The position numbers and the translations under genes were made by a program. From positions 62,001 through 126,000 of the forward strand of contig NZ_QVLR01000103.1 of NCBI RefSeq assembly GCF_014822185.1: a DNA stretch of 64,000 bases, written 5' to 3'. Shown here one piece after another: positions 1 through 8,225 of the stretch (positions are counted from its first letter, which is position 1; every line of letters starts with the position of its first letter). The notes under the pieces are model-generated. The model was not told the origin of the DNA and searched no databases. It saw only the letters and a program-made list of their open reading frames with translations. The stretch is from Azoarcus sp. Aa7. GTDB lineage: Bacteria; Pseudomonadota; Gammaproteobacteria; Burkholderiales; Rhodocyclaceae.

Positions 1-110
1 GCCTGCGCGGGAACCTCCGACGGATCCTGAAATCCCGCCGCCAGCGGTCCCGCCGCCAGTGCGAGGGCCAATACGAGCCATCTCCCGCCCGCCATTCCTG
101 GACACTTCAT
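1..110 (-). CDS. N-terminus of exported YCF48/BNR-repeat-like protein (partial)
   Basis: Only the first 36 codons are in the window and the rest runs off the left edge. The visible residues form a signal peptide: a short basic start, then a Leu/Ala-rich stretch ending in an AAG cleavage-like site. The mature start reads FQDPSEVPAQA. DUF1302/DUF1329 genes are commonly followed by a YCF48-like (WD40/YVTN/BNR-like) periplasmic protein whose mature start resembles F-x-DPLDxPA, so I infer that family from position and this short match. The ATG at 110 is preferred over an in-frame ATG at 116 because a GGAG lies about 7 bases upstream of it. A terminator lies between this gene and DUF1329, so it may be partly uncoupled from it. 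Confidence 0.5.
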   Translation of the reverse strand, partial: MKCPGMAGGRWLVLALALAAGPLAAGFQDPSEVPAQ

Positions 111-156
111 GTTCATGCTCCGGATTGCGCGTGCCGCGCGTGAATCTCGACAAGAA

Positions 157-183
157 AGAGGCCGTGCCCGGGGCACGGCCTCT
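157..183 (-). terminator. Rho-independent terminator after DUF1329 gene
   Basis: A perfect 12-bp inverted repeat (157-168 with 172-183) with a 3-base loop. On the minus strand it is followed by a T-rich stretch (CTTTCTTG). It sits just past the stop codon of the DUF1329 gene and before the next minus-strand start. Confidence 0.75.
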
Positions 184-189
184 CCGTTG

Positions 190-1575
190 CTAGCGCACGC
201 CGCCCTGGCTCAGTGCGGACGACTCGTAGAAATTCACCGGCTTGGCGTCCGACTCCTTCGTCACCACCATCATCCCGCCGCCGGCCGGTGTGTAGGCCTG
301 ACGCACGTAGGCACCGTTGGTCAGGTCATGCACCACGAATTCGTGGGTGTTGTGGCCGGTGGTCTCGTAGAAGGGATAGAAGTTGGTCTGGCTCACGCGG
401 TAGATCTTGCCCGCGTCGTCGTAGTTTTCCGCCATGCCGACTGCCGGGATGTCCTCGTCCCAGTAGATCACGCGACGCGGATAGACGTGGCGCTTGCCCG
501 GCTTGAGCGTCGCCTCGACGACCCAGACGCGATGCAGTTCCCAGCGCATGCAGTCCGGATTGAGGTGGTTGGGCGTGAACACCTTTTCGGACGAGCACTG
601 CTTGTCGTCGTGCAGGCGGAAGGTGTTGTAGGGAATGATCACCTCCTTCTTGCCCAGCAGCTTGTAGTCGTAGCGGTCCTGCGAGCCGTAGAACACCTGG
701 GTGTCATCGACGGTACCCACCCCGCCGCCGGCCGGGCTCGGGGTGTCGTAGGCGACGTCCGGCGAGAGCTTCACGCGACGCTGGCCCGGCAGATACGTCC
801 ACGCGCGGCGGCCGACGTTGATCATGTCCACCGAATCGTGCAGCACGAGAATCTCGCCCGCCTTGCGCGCCGGACCGGTCCAGTCGACACGTCCGTACTC
901 GAGGATCTCGTCGCCCCCCAGCGGCGTCGTCCGCGCCGGATTGAGCGTCGGGAAAGTCTGCCAGTACACGAAGGCACCGGTCTGGATCACGCGGCCCCGC
1001 GCGTCGACCAGCGTCGAGGTCTGCGCCGGCGAATAGTACGCATACTGGTCGTACTTCATCGTGCGGTTCCACATCACCTCCGCGCCGTTCTTCGGAATCG
1101 GGAACGGCACCCCGCCAAAGCAGGTTCCCGCCAGTTGCAGCAGGTTGTCCGCCAGCTTGCACGTGGCCGCGTTCTTCAGCGTGTTGTCGACGACGTATTT
1201 CGGATACTTGGCGCTGCGGTGGGTCGGATAGACATCGATGCGGAAGGTCGGGTACTTCTTCAGCAGCTCCTTCGCGCCCTCGGTGAGCTTGTCCGCGTAC
1301 TGCGCGGCATTCGCCGCAGTGATGCTGTACAGCGGCTTCTCGGCGGCGAACGGGTCGGGGCGGAAGCCCGGCTTGGCCGGGTCATAGCCGGCGGGCGGTT
1401 CGATGCCGCCGGTATAGTCCGGAATGCTCTTGTCGGCATTGCCCGCCTTGACCGCACCCCACGGGGTCAGCGTCGTGCCCAGCTGTTTGATCTCGTCCGC
1501 TGTCAGCACCGCGGCGGCATTGCCGGCCACCCCCATCGCGAACATCAATGCCACAGTCTTGCCATGCAGTTTCAT
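190..1575 (-). CDS. DUF1329 family exported protein
   Basis: A 461-residue protein with a clear signal peptide (basic MKLHGK, hydrophobic core, cleavage near residue 22 after NAAA). The mature protein begins LTADEIKQLGTTLTPWGAVKAGN, written here as LTADEIKQLG then TTLTPWGA, typical of DUF1329, a family with a LolA/LolB-like fold expected in the periplasm or at the outer membrane. DUF1329 proteins are almost always encoded beside DUF1302, as here with 38 bases between them, and often beside RND permeases in clusters for hydrophobic substrates. I infer a role in moving a lipophilic substrate or product across the envelope. The biochemical function of the family is not established. Length is normal for the family and I see no sign of damage. 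Confidence 0.88.
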   Translation of the reverse strand: MKLHGKTVALMFAMGVAGNAAAVLTADEIKQLGTTLTPWGAVKAGNADKSIPDYTGGIEPPAGYDPAKPGFRPDPFAAEKPLYSITAANAAQYADKLTEGAKELLKKYPTFRIDVYPTHRSAKYPKYVVDNTLKNAATCKLADNLLQLAGTCFGGVPFPIPKNGAEVMWNRTMKYDQYAYYSPAQTSTLVDARGRVIQTGAFVYWQTFPTLNPARTTPLGGDEILEYGRVDWTGPARKAGEILVLHDSVDMINVGRRAWTYLPGQRRVKLSPDVAYDTPSPAGGGVGTVDDTQVFYGSQDRYDYKLLGKKEVIIPYNTFRLHDDKQCSSEKVFTPNHLNPDCMRWELHRVWVVEATLKPGKRHVYPRRVIYWDEDIPAVGMAENYDDAGKIYRVSQTNFYPFYETTGHNTHEFVVHDLTNGAYVRQAYTPAGGGMMVVTKESDAKPVNFYESSALSQGGVR

Positions 1576-1613
1576 TTGTCAGCTCCAGTGTCTTGTTGCC
1601 GCTGCGGGGCGGC

Positions 1614-3278
1614 TCAGAATACGGTCTTGAAGGTCAGCGACACCCAGCCACGGTCGCGCAGGATGCCCGCGCCGTTGGTGGCTTCCCACGTTCTCGCCCC
1701 CACACCCGGCACCGGCGTGATGTTCGGGCCGGTGGTGTAATTGCCGATGTAGTCGTTGTAGGTGAGGTTCACGTTGTATTTGGAATAGATGTCGAGGCCG
1801 AGCCCGATACTCCAGGCACCTGCATCCTGCGCGGCGCCCAGCGGTGCCGGCGAGTTGCCCTTGAGGCCGATCCCGAAGTTCACCGGCATCGTCAGGTCGA
1901 TACCCGGCAGCACCTGGAACCAGGTCGGGGTAACGCCGATGTTGAAACCCCATGCATCGTCGGTCGCGCAGCCCGCCTTGACGCCGCCGCTGCAACCGCC
2001 GTACTTCGAGTCCTTGTGCTTGAAGAAGGCGCGGGTCGAGCGATTGACGTCGTCGAGACGGCTGTACGAGATTTCCGCCGTCACTGCGGCCGAATCGAAC
2101 AGCGGCGTCTGGCCGATGTAGGCGATCATGTTGAGCAGGCCGTGCCAGGTGCTGCCGAGCGCGAGGCCCCCTCCGTTGGACGCCAGCGGCGTGTCCTCGC
2201 GGCGGGACAATTCGCCGCTCACCGACACGGCCCCCACCAGGCGGGAGAAGCTCACGCCATACAGTTTGACGTCCTCGGCATAGGCATTGACGAGGCCCTG
2301 CGGGGTCGCGACCATCGTCGGATAACGGTCGTCGAAACGGCGATAGTAGAGGCCGAGATCGCCACCGAGGGTATCCGACTTGATCTTCGACATCACGCCC
2401 CAACTGCCGGCGTTGTCGGGCTTCTTGTGGGGACCGTGGTCACGGTCGCCGAGCACCGGAAAACCGAGGAAATTGGTGCCACCCAGAAAGCTCAGGTCGG
2501 CACCGCCGAGATAGGTGCCGCCTTCCGGCAGACGGTGCGGATCCCATTCGAGGTAATAGTTCGCCGCGACGCTGACCTTGTCGGTCAGCTGTCCCGCGGC
2601 GGAGATCTGGTTCTGCGGCAGGAACAGTTCCTTCGCCTCGATGCCGGGCGTCGAGGTCGCCTTGCGCAGGTCGAGCGGCCCCTGGCCGTAGGCGATGCTG
2701 TTGCCGAAGGTATACAGCGACTCGCCCCAATACACGTTGTGGCGGCCGGCGCGAATATTCACCGGCACGGAACCGAGATCGACGCGGGTGAACGCGAAGG
2801 CGTCGAGCAGTTCGCCCGACGTGCCGTACCAGCGCTTCACGTCGCTGGTGAACTTATTGCGCGGATAGGCGGTGCCCAGGCCCGCGCGCTGATAGGCCGG
2901 ATGCCCCTTGACGTCCTCGTCGAAGGCCATGTCGCTCCAGCCCGTCGCCGAGATGCGGAAGCCATGGTTCAGCTTGTAGACCAGGTCGAATTCGGTAAGC
3001 AGGTCGAACCGGTTGGTCACGACATCGCCTTTGTCCCACCCGTGGTTCGTCGCCTGCGACACCCACGCGTCACCCAGCTTGTTGTCGCGGCCCTCGACAC
3101 GCCAGCCGATGTTGTACTTGACCGTGTTGTCCCAGCGCACCACCAGGTCGTCACTGCCGGTGTCGAACTTGAACGCGCTTGCCGGCGACGCCGCAAAGGC
3201 CATCGCCACCGCGGCAGCGACGCCAGCAACCCGCCTGCCGCCCGCCCCGCATCCTGCACCCGTCCTGCTTCTTCTCAT
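1614..3278 (-). CDS. DUF1302 family outer-membrane protein
   Basis: A 554-residue exported protein. The start at 3278 (MRRSRTG) is chosen because GAGGAGGAAC lies 5 bases upstream; longer in-frame readings lack such a site. The signal peptide ends near SPASA, residue 35. The mature chain has alternating polar/aromatic strands (for example FKFDTGSDDLVVRWDNTVK) and ends in an aromatic residue, TFKTVF, as outer-membrane beta-barrels do. DUF1302 proteins are predicted barrels found next to DUF1329 in gene clusters for steroids, terpenes and other hydrophobic compounds. It is the first gene of a DUF1302-DUF1329 operon whose upstream region holds an ACAAACC-type palindrome (3350-3371), so it is probably induced with the rest of the pathway. 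Confidence 0.88.
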   Translation of the reverse strand: MRRSRTGAGCGAGGRRVAGVAAAVAMAFAASPASAFKFDTGSDDLVVRWDNTVKYNIGWRVEGRDNKLGDAWVSQATNHGWDKGDVVTNRFDLLTEFDLVYKLNHGFRISATGWSDMAFDEDVKGHPAYQRAGLGTAYPRNKFTSDVKRWYGTSGELLDAFAFTRVDLGSVPVNIRAGRHNVYWGESLYTFGNSIAYGQGPLDLRKATSTPGIEAKELFLPQNQISAAGQLTDKVSVAANYYLEWDPHRLPEGGTYLGGADLSFLGGTNFLGFPVLGDRDHGPHKKPDNAGSWGVMSKIKSDTLGGDLGLYYRRFDDRYPTMVATPQGLVNAYAEDVKLYGVSFSRLVGAVSVSGELSRREDTPLASNGGGLALGSTWHGLLNMIAYIGQTPLFDSAAVTAEISYSRLDDVNRSTRAFFKHKDSKYGGCSGGVKAGCATDDAWGFNIGVTPTWFQVLPGIDLTMPVNFGIGLKGNSPAPLGAAQDAGAWSIGLGLDIYSKYNVNLTYNDYIGNYTTGPNITPVPGVGARTWEATNGAGILRDRGWVSLTFKTVF

Positions 3279-3349
3279 GTGTTCCTCCTCGCCTCTTTTT
3301 AATATTCCCGGCCCGGGCAGACCGGGAGTCCCTGTCAACAACCACCAAA

Positions 3350-3371
3350 ACAAACCATCAGGTTCGTTTTA
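3350..3371. promoter_or_regulatory. Putative TetR operator, ACAAACC family (site A1)
   Basis: Inverted repeat AAAACAAACC-ATCA-GGTTCGTTTT (3347-3370), 9 of 10 positions paired. It aligns without gaps with the sites at 6052, 13993 and 15688 as ACAAACC-N6-TTCGTTT. It lies 72 bases upstream of the DUF1302 start. The binding protein is inferred to be the TetR encoded at 7437-8180. Confidence 0.6.
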
Positions 3372-3432
3372 ACATTGTCCGGCTTTCTCCCTTGATGCTT
3401 CGTACTGCAACCCCCTTTTCTACCTCCCTGCC

Positions 3433-3478
3433 GACACGGGCCCGCCCCCGCACGCCCATGCGCGCGCGGGCCCGTGTC
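3433..3478 (-). terminator. Strong hairpin after cytochrome gene
   Basis: Perfect 13-bp inverted repeat GACACGGGCCCGC (3433-3445) / GCGGGCCCGTGTC (3466-3478) directly after the stop of the minus-strand cytochrome gene. There is no T-run, so termination is inferred from position and stem strength only. Confidence 0.4.
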
Positions 3479-3486
3479 CACCAGTT

Positions 3487-3888
3487 TCAGTTGTCCTTTG
3501 CGCCGTCGGCGATCCAGGCACGAATCCGGTCGCGCGTTTCATCCTCCAGCGGCGGCTGCGCGAACGGCATGCGCACCCCGTTGCCGCCCGCTTCCAGATG
3601 CGTACCCTCGACCTTGTGCAACAGATAACTGCCGGCCGGGTCTCCCGGCGCGACCAGCTGCAACGGACTCCCCTTCGACAGAACCTTGACGATGCTGCGG
3701 TACGCCGCTGCAGGATAGAGCTTCATCCCGCCGGGCTCGTCACCGGTCAGATGGCAGGTGGCGCAGCGGGTACGCAGCACCGGAACGATGTCGCGCGAAA
3801 AACTCACCTGCTGCGCATGGGCCGCCGTGGCCCCGGCGAGCGCGGCGCCCATCGCGACGGCCACGACCGCCCAAGCGCGCGGCATCAT
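3487..3888 (-). CDS. Periplasmic c-type cytochrome, partner of the Tat flavoprotein
   Basis: A 133-residue protein with a Sec signal peptide cleaved after AHA (residue 25). One haem c site, CATCH, is at residues 42-46, and a likely axial Met is in GVRMPF (about residue 107). The layout (SFSRDIVPVLRTRCATCH, later PGDPAGSYLLHKVEG) is that of the small planctomycete-type or DUF1549-neighbouring cytochrome c domains. The start codon overlaps the stop of the upstream flavoprotein gene as ATGA, so the two are translationally coupled. I infer that it takes electrons from the FAD protein in the periplasm and passes them to the respiratory chain. The haem motif is seen; the partner role is inference. 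Confidence 0.85.
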   Translation of the reverse strand: MMPRAWAVVAVAMGAALAGATAAHAQQVSFSRDIVPVLRTRCATCHLTGDEPGGMKLYPAAAYRSIVKVLSKGSPLQLVAPGDPAGSYLLHKVEGTHLEAGGNGVRMPFAQPPLEDETRDRIRAWIADGAKDN

Positions 3889-5645
3889 GCCTTTTGCGCG
3901 GCCACGTGCCGGCCCGCCAGATAGCCGAACGTCATCGCGAGCCCGATCGTCCCGCCCGCACCCAAGTAGGCCGGTCCCGACGGGCTGGCGATGCAGTTGC
4001 CGGCGCCATACAGGCCGGGAATCGGCTTGCCGTTCGCGGCCAGCACCTGGCCGTTCTCGTTGATCGCCGGCCCGCCGTTGGTGTCCAGCGCACCCGGCGC
4101 GAGGATCACCGCATACAGAGGCCCCTTGCGGTCGATCGGGTACATGGTGCTGTTCGGCTTGTCGTTGTCCGGGTAGGTGCTCTTCTTGTTGACGGGCGAA
4201 AACACCTTCTGCCACTGCCGGTCGTACTCGTGCAGGCCGCGGTCGAAATCCTCGTCGCGTCCCGCTTCGGCGAAACGGTTGAAACGTTCGATGGTGGCGT
4301 CGAGGTTCTCGGCGAAGTTGTCCACGACACGGTAGTTGCCCACCGCCGCCGACAGCGACGTCAGGCGCTTGCGGATGTTGTCCGCGAGCTCGCGCGAATC
4401 ACGCCCCTCGATCAGCCATTTCGACTCGCGCTTGTCCAGCGGCAACGGCAGCGCACCGGCATAGCGATTGAGGGTGCGATCGTCGAACACCATGAACATG
4501 AACTGGTTCGGGTATTCGGCATTCACGGGATCGAATGCAAAGTGCGCGCGCGTACGGTCGTTGTAGTTGCGCTTCTCGTTCACCACGCGCTTGCCGTACT
4601 TGTTCACATGGATCATCGAGTCGCCCGGCGCGAAGAACACGCCGTGCCCGATCGCGCGGTTGTTGAGCGCGTCCTCGAGGATCACCGGCGTGCGCCACGC
4701 CGTACCCAGCGAACCCATCTTCGCGCCCGCCTGCTGCGCGATCGAAATGAAATCGCCGGTCGAGCCGACCGCGGCACACGCGCCATACACGCCCGGCTGG
4801 TGCAGCCGAACCAGTTCGAGGTTGTGCGAATAACCGCCGGTGCCGAAGATCACGCCCTTGCGTGCCCGGATGCGCAGCAACTTGTCATTGTTGCGAACCT
4901 CCAGCCCGATCACCCGCTCGCCGTCCTTGATCAACGCGACCGCGCGATGCTCGAGCAGGAAGGGTACGTTGCGCTTGGTCAGCCACTGCTCCAGCTGATA
5001 GGCGAGGCTGTTGCCCCCCGTCGTCGACCCCGCCCCGGCCGCGGGCTCCAGCGCACGCACGTTGTTGGCCTTGTTCTCGGGCAGGTGGTCGCCGTAGTCG
5101 GGCGGGAAGATATTGACGTCCCACACCTTGAACTCGCGGAATTTCGTCGCCCCGATCTCCTCCATCCAGTCGACCATCTTCGAGCCGTTGTCGTAGAAGG
5201 CCTCGAGCAGGCGGAACGACTCCGGCGCGAGCCCGAGCGTCGGACTGTTGGCGTCGTAGGACTCGGGATGCGAATAGCGGGCCATGTAGCGCAGGCAGTC
5301 GGCGCGGTTGTCCTGCATGTTCTTCGCCGCGATGAAACGGTTGTTGGGAATCCACGTCACGCCGCCCGACTTGCCGGTCGTCCCCCCCGCCATCGGCAGC
5401 TTTTCGACGACGATGACCTTCGCACCGGATGCCACCGCGGTCACAGCGGCCGAACACGCCGCCGCACCCGAACCGACGCAGATCACGTCGGTTTCCATGT
5501 CCCACTTCCGCTCATCGCGGCTGCGCGCCACGGCGGTCGCCGGCATGGCCGCGACAGCCGCCGCTCCCGCCGCCGCCCCTGCGCCCAGCAGCACCTTGCG
5601 GCGCGCCAACAATTTCCCCAGATCCTTCTCTTCCTTGCCGCTCAT
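3885..5645 (-). CDS. Tat-exported FAD-dependent dehydrogenase (FAD_binding_2; ketosteroid dehydrogenase/fumarate reductase-like)
   Basis: A 586-residue flavoprotein. The N-terminus has a twin-arginine signal, ARRKVLLGAG (Arg15-Arg16), followed by an Ala-rich core ending at about residue 39, so a folded, FAD-loaded enzyme would reach the periplasm. The dinucleotide motif DVICVGSGAAAC and EKLPMAGGTTGKSGG follow from about residue 52. The C-terminal GAGNCIASPSGPAYLGAGG closes the FAD site as in 3-ketosteroid-delta-1-dehydrogenase and fumarate-reductase-like proteins. Start 5645 is chosen for GGGGAA 6 bases upstream (ATG at 5660 is possible). It overlaps the cytochrome gene. I infer desaturation of a ring carbonyl substrate outside the cytoplasm; the substrate is unknown. 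The promoter region carries a CGACCG palindrome and an ACAAACC-type site. Confidence 0.85.
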   Translation of the reverse strand: MSGKEEKDLGKLLARRKVLLGAGAAAGAAAVAAMPATAVARSRDERKWDMETDVICVGSGAAACSAAVTAVASGAKVIVVEKLPMAGGTTGKSGGVTWIPNNRFIAAKNMQDNRADCLRYMARYSHPESYDANSPTLGLAPESFRLLEAFYDNGSKMVDWMEEIGATKFREFKVWDVNIFPPDYGDHLPENKANNVRALEPAAGAGSTTGGNSLAYQLEQWLTKRNVPFLLEHRAVALIKDGERVIGLEVRNNDKLLRIRARKGVIFGTGGYSHNLELVRLHQPGVYGACAAVGSTGDFISIAQQAGAKMGSLGTAWRTPVILEDALNNRAIGHGVFFAPGDSMIHVNKYGKRVVNEKRNYNDRTRAHFAFDPVNAEYPNQFMFMVFDDRTLNRYAGALPLPLDKRESKWLIEGRDSRELADNIRKRLTSLSAAVGNYRVVDNFAENLDATIERFNRFAEAGRDEDFDRGLHEYDRQWQKVFSPVNKKSTYPDNDKPNSTMYPIDRKGPLYAVILAPGALDTNGGPAINENGQVLAANGKPIPGLYGAGNCIASPSGPAYLGAGGTIGLAMTFGYLAGRHVAAQKA

Positions 5646-5753
5646 GCCAATTCCCCGCATTTTCAAGCCCGAGCCGAAAAATCCGCCTCATGCGCGCCAC
5701 GCGAACCGCTGTCGCGCACATGCGGCACCAGATCCATACGAAGCAGACAAGCA

Positions 5754-5767
5754 CGACCGACCGGTCG
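5754..5767. promoter_or_regulatory. Putative TetR operator CGACCG-N2-CGGTCG (site B1)
   Basis: Perfect copy of the 14-bp palindrome. A minus-strand promoter TTGACC-N17-TAATTC lies at 5789-5817, so the site falls about 15-28 bases after the expected transcription start of the flavoprotein-cytochrome operon, in a position to block elongation. It is one of only two copies outside the right-hand half of the window. Confidence 0.7.
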
Positions 5768-5788
5768 GCTTACGTCCGCCCCGATGCA

Positions 5789-5817
5789 GAATTAACGCAT
5801 TCCGGTGAAACGGTCAA
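5789..5817 (-). promoter_or_regulatory. Sigma70-type promoter for flavoprotein operon
   Basis: Reading the minus strand, TTGACC, 17 bases, then TAATTC. It faces the flavoprotein gene (start 5645), with site B1 just downstream. Confidence 0.5.
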
Positions 5818-5831
5818 CACAGGTGACGCCC

Positions 5832-5852
5832 GGCGGCCGCGAAGCGGCCGCC
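5832..5852. other. GC-rich hairpin GGCGGCCGC-GAA-GCGGCCGCC
   Basis: Near-perfect 21-bp palindrome with a 3-base loop in the 509-bp gene-free stretch 5646-6154. It lies downstream of the MFS gene (minus strand) and upstream of the flavoprotein promoter, so it may end MFS transcription. No T-run is present. The rest of this stretch holds sites B1 and A2 and no gene that I can support. Confidence 0.35.
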
Positions 5853-6051
5853 AGACAATAGAACGCGGCCGAACGGCCCCGAGGAAGTGTCCATGAACTG
5901 TCTCCTGTATCGTTATGACCGTATCGACGTCGCTGCGGCGCTCCCGCGAACGGGATCCACCGCAACCGACATGACCGGTTTTATTTTTGCTGCACAAACC
6001 CGCCGCGCCCGGAACCTGCAGCCCGAAGACCGCAACGCGGTCATCGCATAA

Positions 6052-6073
6052 AAGAACCAACACGTTGGTTTGT
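6052..6073. promoter_or_regulatory. Putative TetR operator, ACAAACC family (site A2)
   Basis: Inverted repeat with core AACCAA-CACG-TTGGTT, aligning with sites A3 and A4 (AACC, central CACG, TTSGTTTGT). It lies between the MFS gene end (6155) and the flavoprotein gene, about 400 bases upstream of the latter. Which promoter it serves is not clear. Confidence 0.5.
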
Positions 6074-6154
6074 TTTTATGAGAGTACGCCTAATGACCCC
6101 ATTTGCCAAGTGCCCTTCCAAAAAAATGTTCGCCCTGCTGGCGAGGCTCTGCAG

Positions 6155-7339
6155 TCAGGGACGCAGGCGCGCGCGGGCGAGCAGGATGCCGACGAATGCC
6201 ACCCCGCTTGCCGTCAAGGCGGCAGCGGTTCCGAAACGCTCCGCGACGCTTCCCCACAATACGCTGCCGAACGCGCCCGATCCCTGAAAGACCACCAGGA
6301 ACAGCCCCAACGCGCGGGCGCGCGCCGCGTCGGGAATATCCACCTGCATCGCGCCGATGCCGGCATTGACGACCATGACCCACGCCGCGCCGGTCATCCA
6401 GACGAGCACGAGGAGCACCTCCCTGCTGTGCGCGCGTGCTATGGCGAGGGTCGTCGCGGCGCAAACCAGTATGGCGCAGCCCACCACGGCCTCGCGTCCG
6501 TAACGGCGCGTCAAGGTCCCCAGCAGCGCCGCGCCGGTCGCCGCACCGACGCCGGAGGCCGCCACCAGGAATCCGTACGCCGGCGCATCCCCCCCGAGGC
6601 GTTCGCGCACCAGCGCGGGCAACAGCGCGATCAGACCCGCCCCGCTGGCAACGAACAGGCCGACCCGCAACAGGTGCAGGCGGCAGGGGCGCGAGGCGCG
6701 GGCAAGCCCGACGATATCGCCCAGCCCGGAGGCCCGCGCCGCGGGCGACGCGGCAGCGATGTGGCCGAGCGGGTCGAGAAAATGAATCATCGCGATGACG
6801 GCGGCGAAACCGGCCACCGCACCGCCGAACACGGCGCTGCTGCCGTACCCCGCGATCACCACGCCGGCTATCGCGGGCGCCGCAGCCCGCGCGAGATTGT
6901 AGGGAATGGTCGCCAGGCTGATCGCATCGGAAAGATGCTCCGGCGCCGCCGCGCGGCAATGAGCGGAATGCCACGCCGGGGCCAGCAGGGCCGACAGGCA
7001 GCCGAACAGAAAGGTCAGGCCGAGCAAGGCGGCCGGATGCACCTGCGGCGACAGGCTGACCGCCCACAACAAGGTCGCCGATACCAGCATGCAGCACTGC
7101 ACGGTCAGCACATAGCGCCGCAGCGCGAACCGGTCGGCCATGATTCCGCCGGCCAGCGCGAACAGACACGCCGCGAGGCTGCTTGCAGCCGGCACCAGCG
7201 CCACCAGGAGCGGCGACGGCGTCAGCGAGACCATCAGCCACGAAACGCCGACCGTCTGCATCCACACCGCGAAATACATGACACACCCGCTCGTCCACAG
7301 CAGGCGGAAATTGCGCTCGCGCAGGGGAGCGAAACTCAT
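6155..7339 (-). CDS. MFS transporter (EntS/MFS_3 type)
   Basis: A 394-residue membrane protein with the 12-helix pattern of the major facilitator superfamily. The N-terminal FAPLRERNFRLLWTSGCV is typical of the MFS_3/EntS-like branch, in which the cytoplasmic N-terminus reads F..L....FR.L...... The loop between helices 2 and 3, GGIMADRFALRRYV, is the MFS motif A (G-x3-D-R-x-x-R-R). It follows the TetR gene at 97 bases and is the last gene of the minus-strand operon that begins at the OYE-type reductase. I infer export of, or tolerance to, a pathway compound; import is not excluded. Confidence 0.8.
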   Translation of the reverse strand: MSFAPLRERNFRLLWTSGCVMYFAVWMQTVGVSWLMVSLTPSPLLVALVPAASSLAACLFALAGGIMADRFALRRYVLTVQCCMLVSATLLWAVSLSPQVHPAALLGLTFLFGCLSALLAPAWHSAHCRAAAPEHLSDAISLATIPYNLARAAAPAIAGVVIAGYGSSAVFGGAVAGFAAVIAMIHFLDPLGHIAAASPAARASGLGDIVGLARASRPCRLHLLRVGLFVASGAGLIALLPALVRERLGGDAPAYGFLVAASGVGAATGAALLGTLTRRYGREAVVGCAILVCAATTLAIARAHSREVLLVLVWMTGAAWVMVVNAGIGAMQVDIPDAARARALGLFLVVFQGSGAFGSVLWGSVAERFGTAAALTASGVAFVGILLARARLRP

Positions 7340-7436
7340 CGCGCGAACTCAGCCGCAGACCGGTCTGGACATGTCACCGGGGACGGGAACAGACGCCGCC
7401 GCGCCGCGCGAACCACGGCGCCTGCGGACCACCGCC

Positions 7437-8180
7437 TCAGGCCCGGGAGGCGAGATCGAGCGCCTCTATGGCCGCCTTGTCATGCGCCACGAGCGCCAGC
7501 AAACGCTCCATCCTCGATATGCGTTCGGGGTCGAGATCGTCCATGTGGCTCATCGCCACGCCGCGGAAGGTAAAGTGGGCGATGTCGGTCAGCAGGAGCA
7601 GCAGTTCGGACGACTTGTCGGCCCAGAACGGGAACACGCGCAGAATGATTGGCGCGATCCCGTCGTTGAGGATTTCCTGCGCGCGCCGCACTACCTTGGC
7701 GAGTTTCTTGTCGGTCCGCGCGGCCATCAGCAATTCGTGTGCAGCGGCAAACGACGGCAGCGAATAATAGGTGCGTACCAACTCCATCGCCTTCAGCGTA
7801 TGCGAAAGCTGCGGTTCGGTGCCGGCCGGCAACGGCGGAACGATGGTCCTTGCCAGATGCTCGAATTCTTCGAGCCGCCGCTCGGCGAGGTAGATGGCCG
7901 CCTTTTCGATGACGTCGGCACGCGAGCTGAAATGGTGCATCATCGCGCCGCGCGAAACCTTGCCGCATTTGGCCACCAGTTCCATGGTGGTCTTCGCATA
8001 GCCCTTCTCGATCAGGCACTTGATGACCGCCTCGAGAATCACGGTCTGCGTGACGAGGCTCTTCTCGGCCTGCTTGCCCGACGCGCGCACGGTCGCGAGC
8101 ACCCGCGAATTCTTCCTGACCACACCGGGGCTGCCGGTGCTGCGCGAACGCTCACTGCTGGGGGGGGTGGTTTTGCTCAT
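7437..8180 (-). CDS. TetR-family regulator (candidate binder of ACAAACC sites)
   Basis: A 247-residue protein. After a 35-residue basic, low-complexity lead, an N-terminal TetR helix-turn-helix is visible (ILEAVIKCLIEKGYAKTTM, ELVAKCGKVSRGAMMHHF). The second half is a helical ligand-binding domain without close motifs. It is encoded in the operon running from 13883 down to 6155, whose promoter holds ACAAACC site A3. TetR proteins usually regulate their own operon, so I infer it recognises that family. Codons 5-7 contain a run of eight C (8160-8167), a slippage-prone tract that would knock the gene out if changed by one. There is no good ribosome site before the ATG. Confidence 0.88.
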   Translation of the reverse strand: MSKTTPPSSERSRSTGSPGVVRKNSRVLATVRASGKQAEKSLVTQTVILEAVIKCLIEKGYAKTTMELVAKCGKVSRGAMMHHFSSRADVIEKAAIYLAERRLEEFEHLARTIVPPLPAGTEPQLSHTLKAMELVRTYYSLPSFAAAHELLMAARTDKKLAKVVRRAQEILNDGIAPIILRVFPFWADKSSELLLLLTDIAHFTFRGVAMSHMDDLDPERISRMERLLALVAHDKAAIEALDLASRA

Positions 8181-8187
8181 ATCAAGT

Positions 8188-8200
8188 AATCGCCGCGATT
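8188..8200. promoter_or_regulatory. Small dyad in TetR leader
   Basis: AATCG-CCG-CGATT inverted repeat just upstream of the TetR start at 8180. A TATAAT (minus strand, 8211-8216) precedes it, so an internal promoter for TetR and MFS is possible. No matching -35 is seen. Confidence 0.25.
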
Positions 8201-8225
8201 GTTTTTTTAGATTATAACACTCTGA

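Noticed and set aside
109-1740. Long plus-strand open frame opposite the DUF1329 gene
   Set aside because: It is the antisense shadow expected in high-GC DNA. The minus frame has a signal peptide, family motifs, a ribosome site and a terminator; the plus translation is Arg/His-rich without any domain.
5958-5985. Possible plus-strand terminator (AACCG...CGGTT followed by TTTATTTTT)
   Set aside because: The stem is only five pairs and there is no plus-strand gene upstream to terminate.
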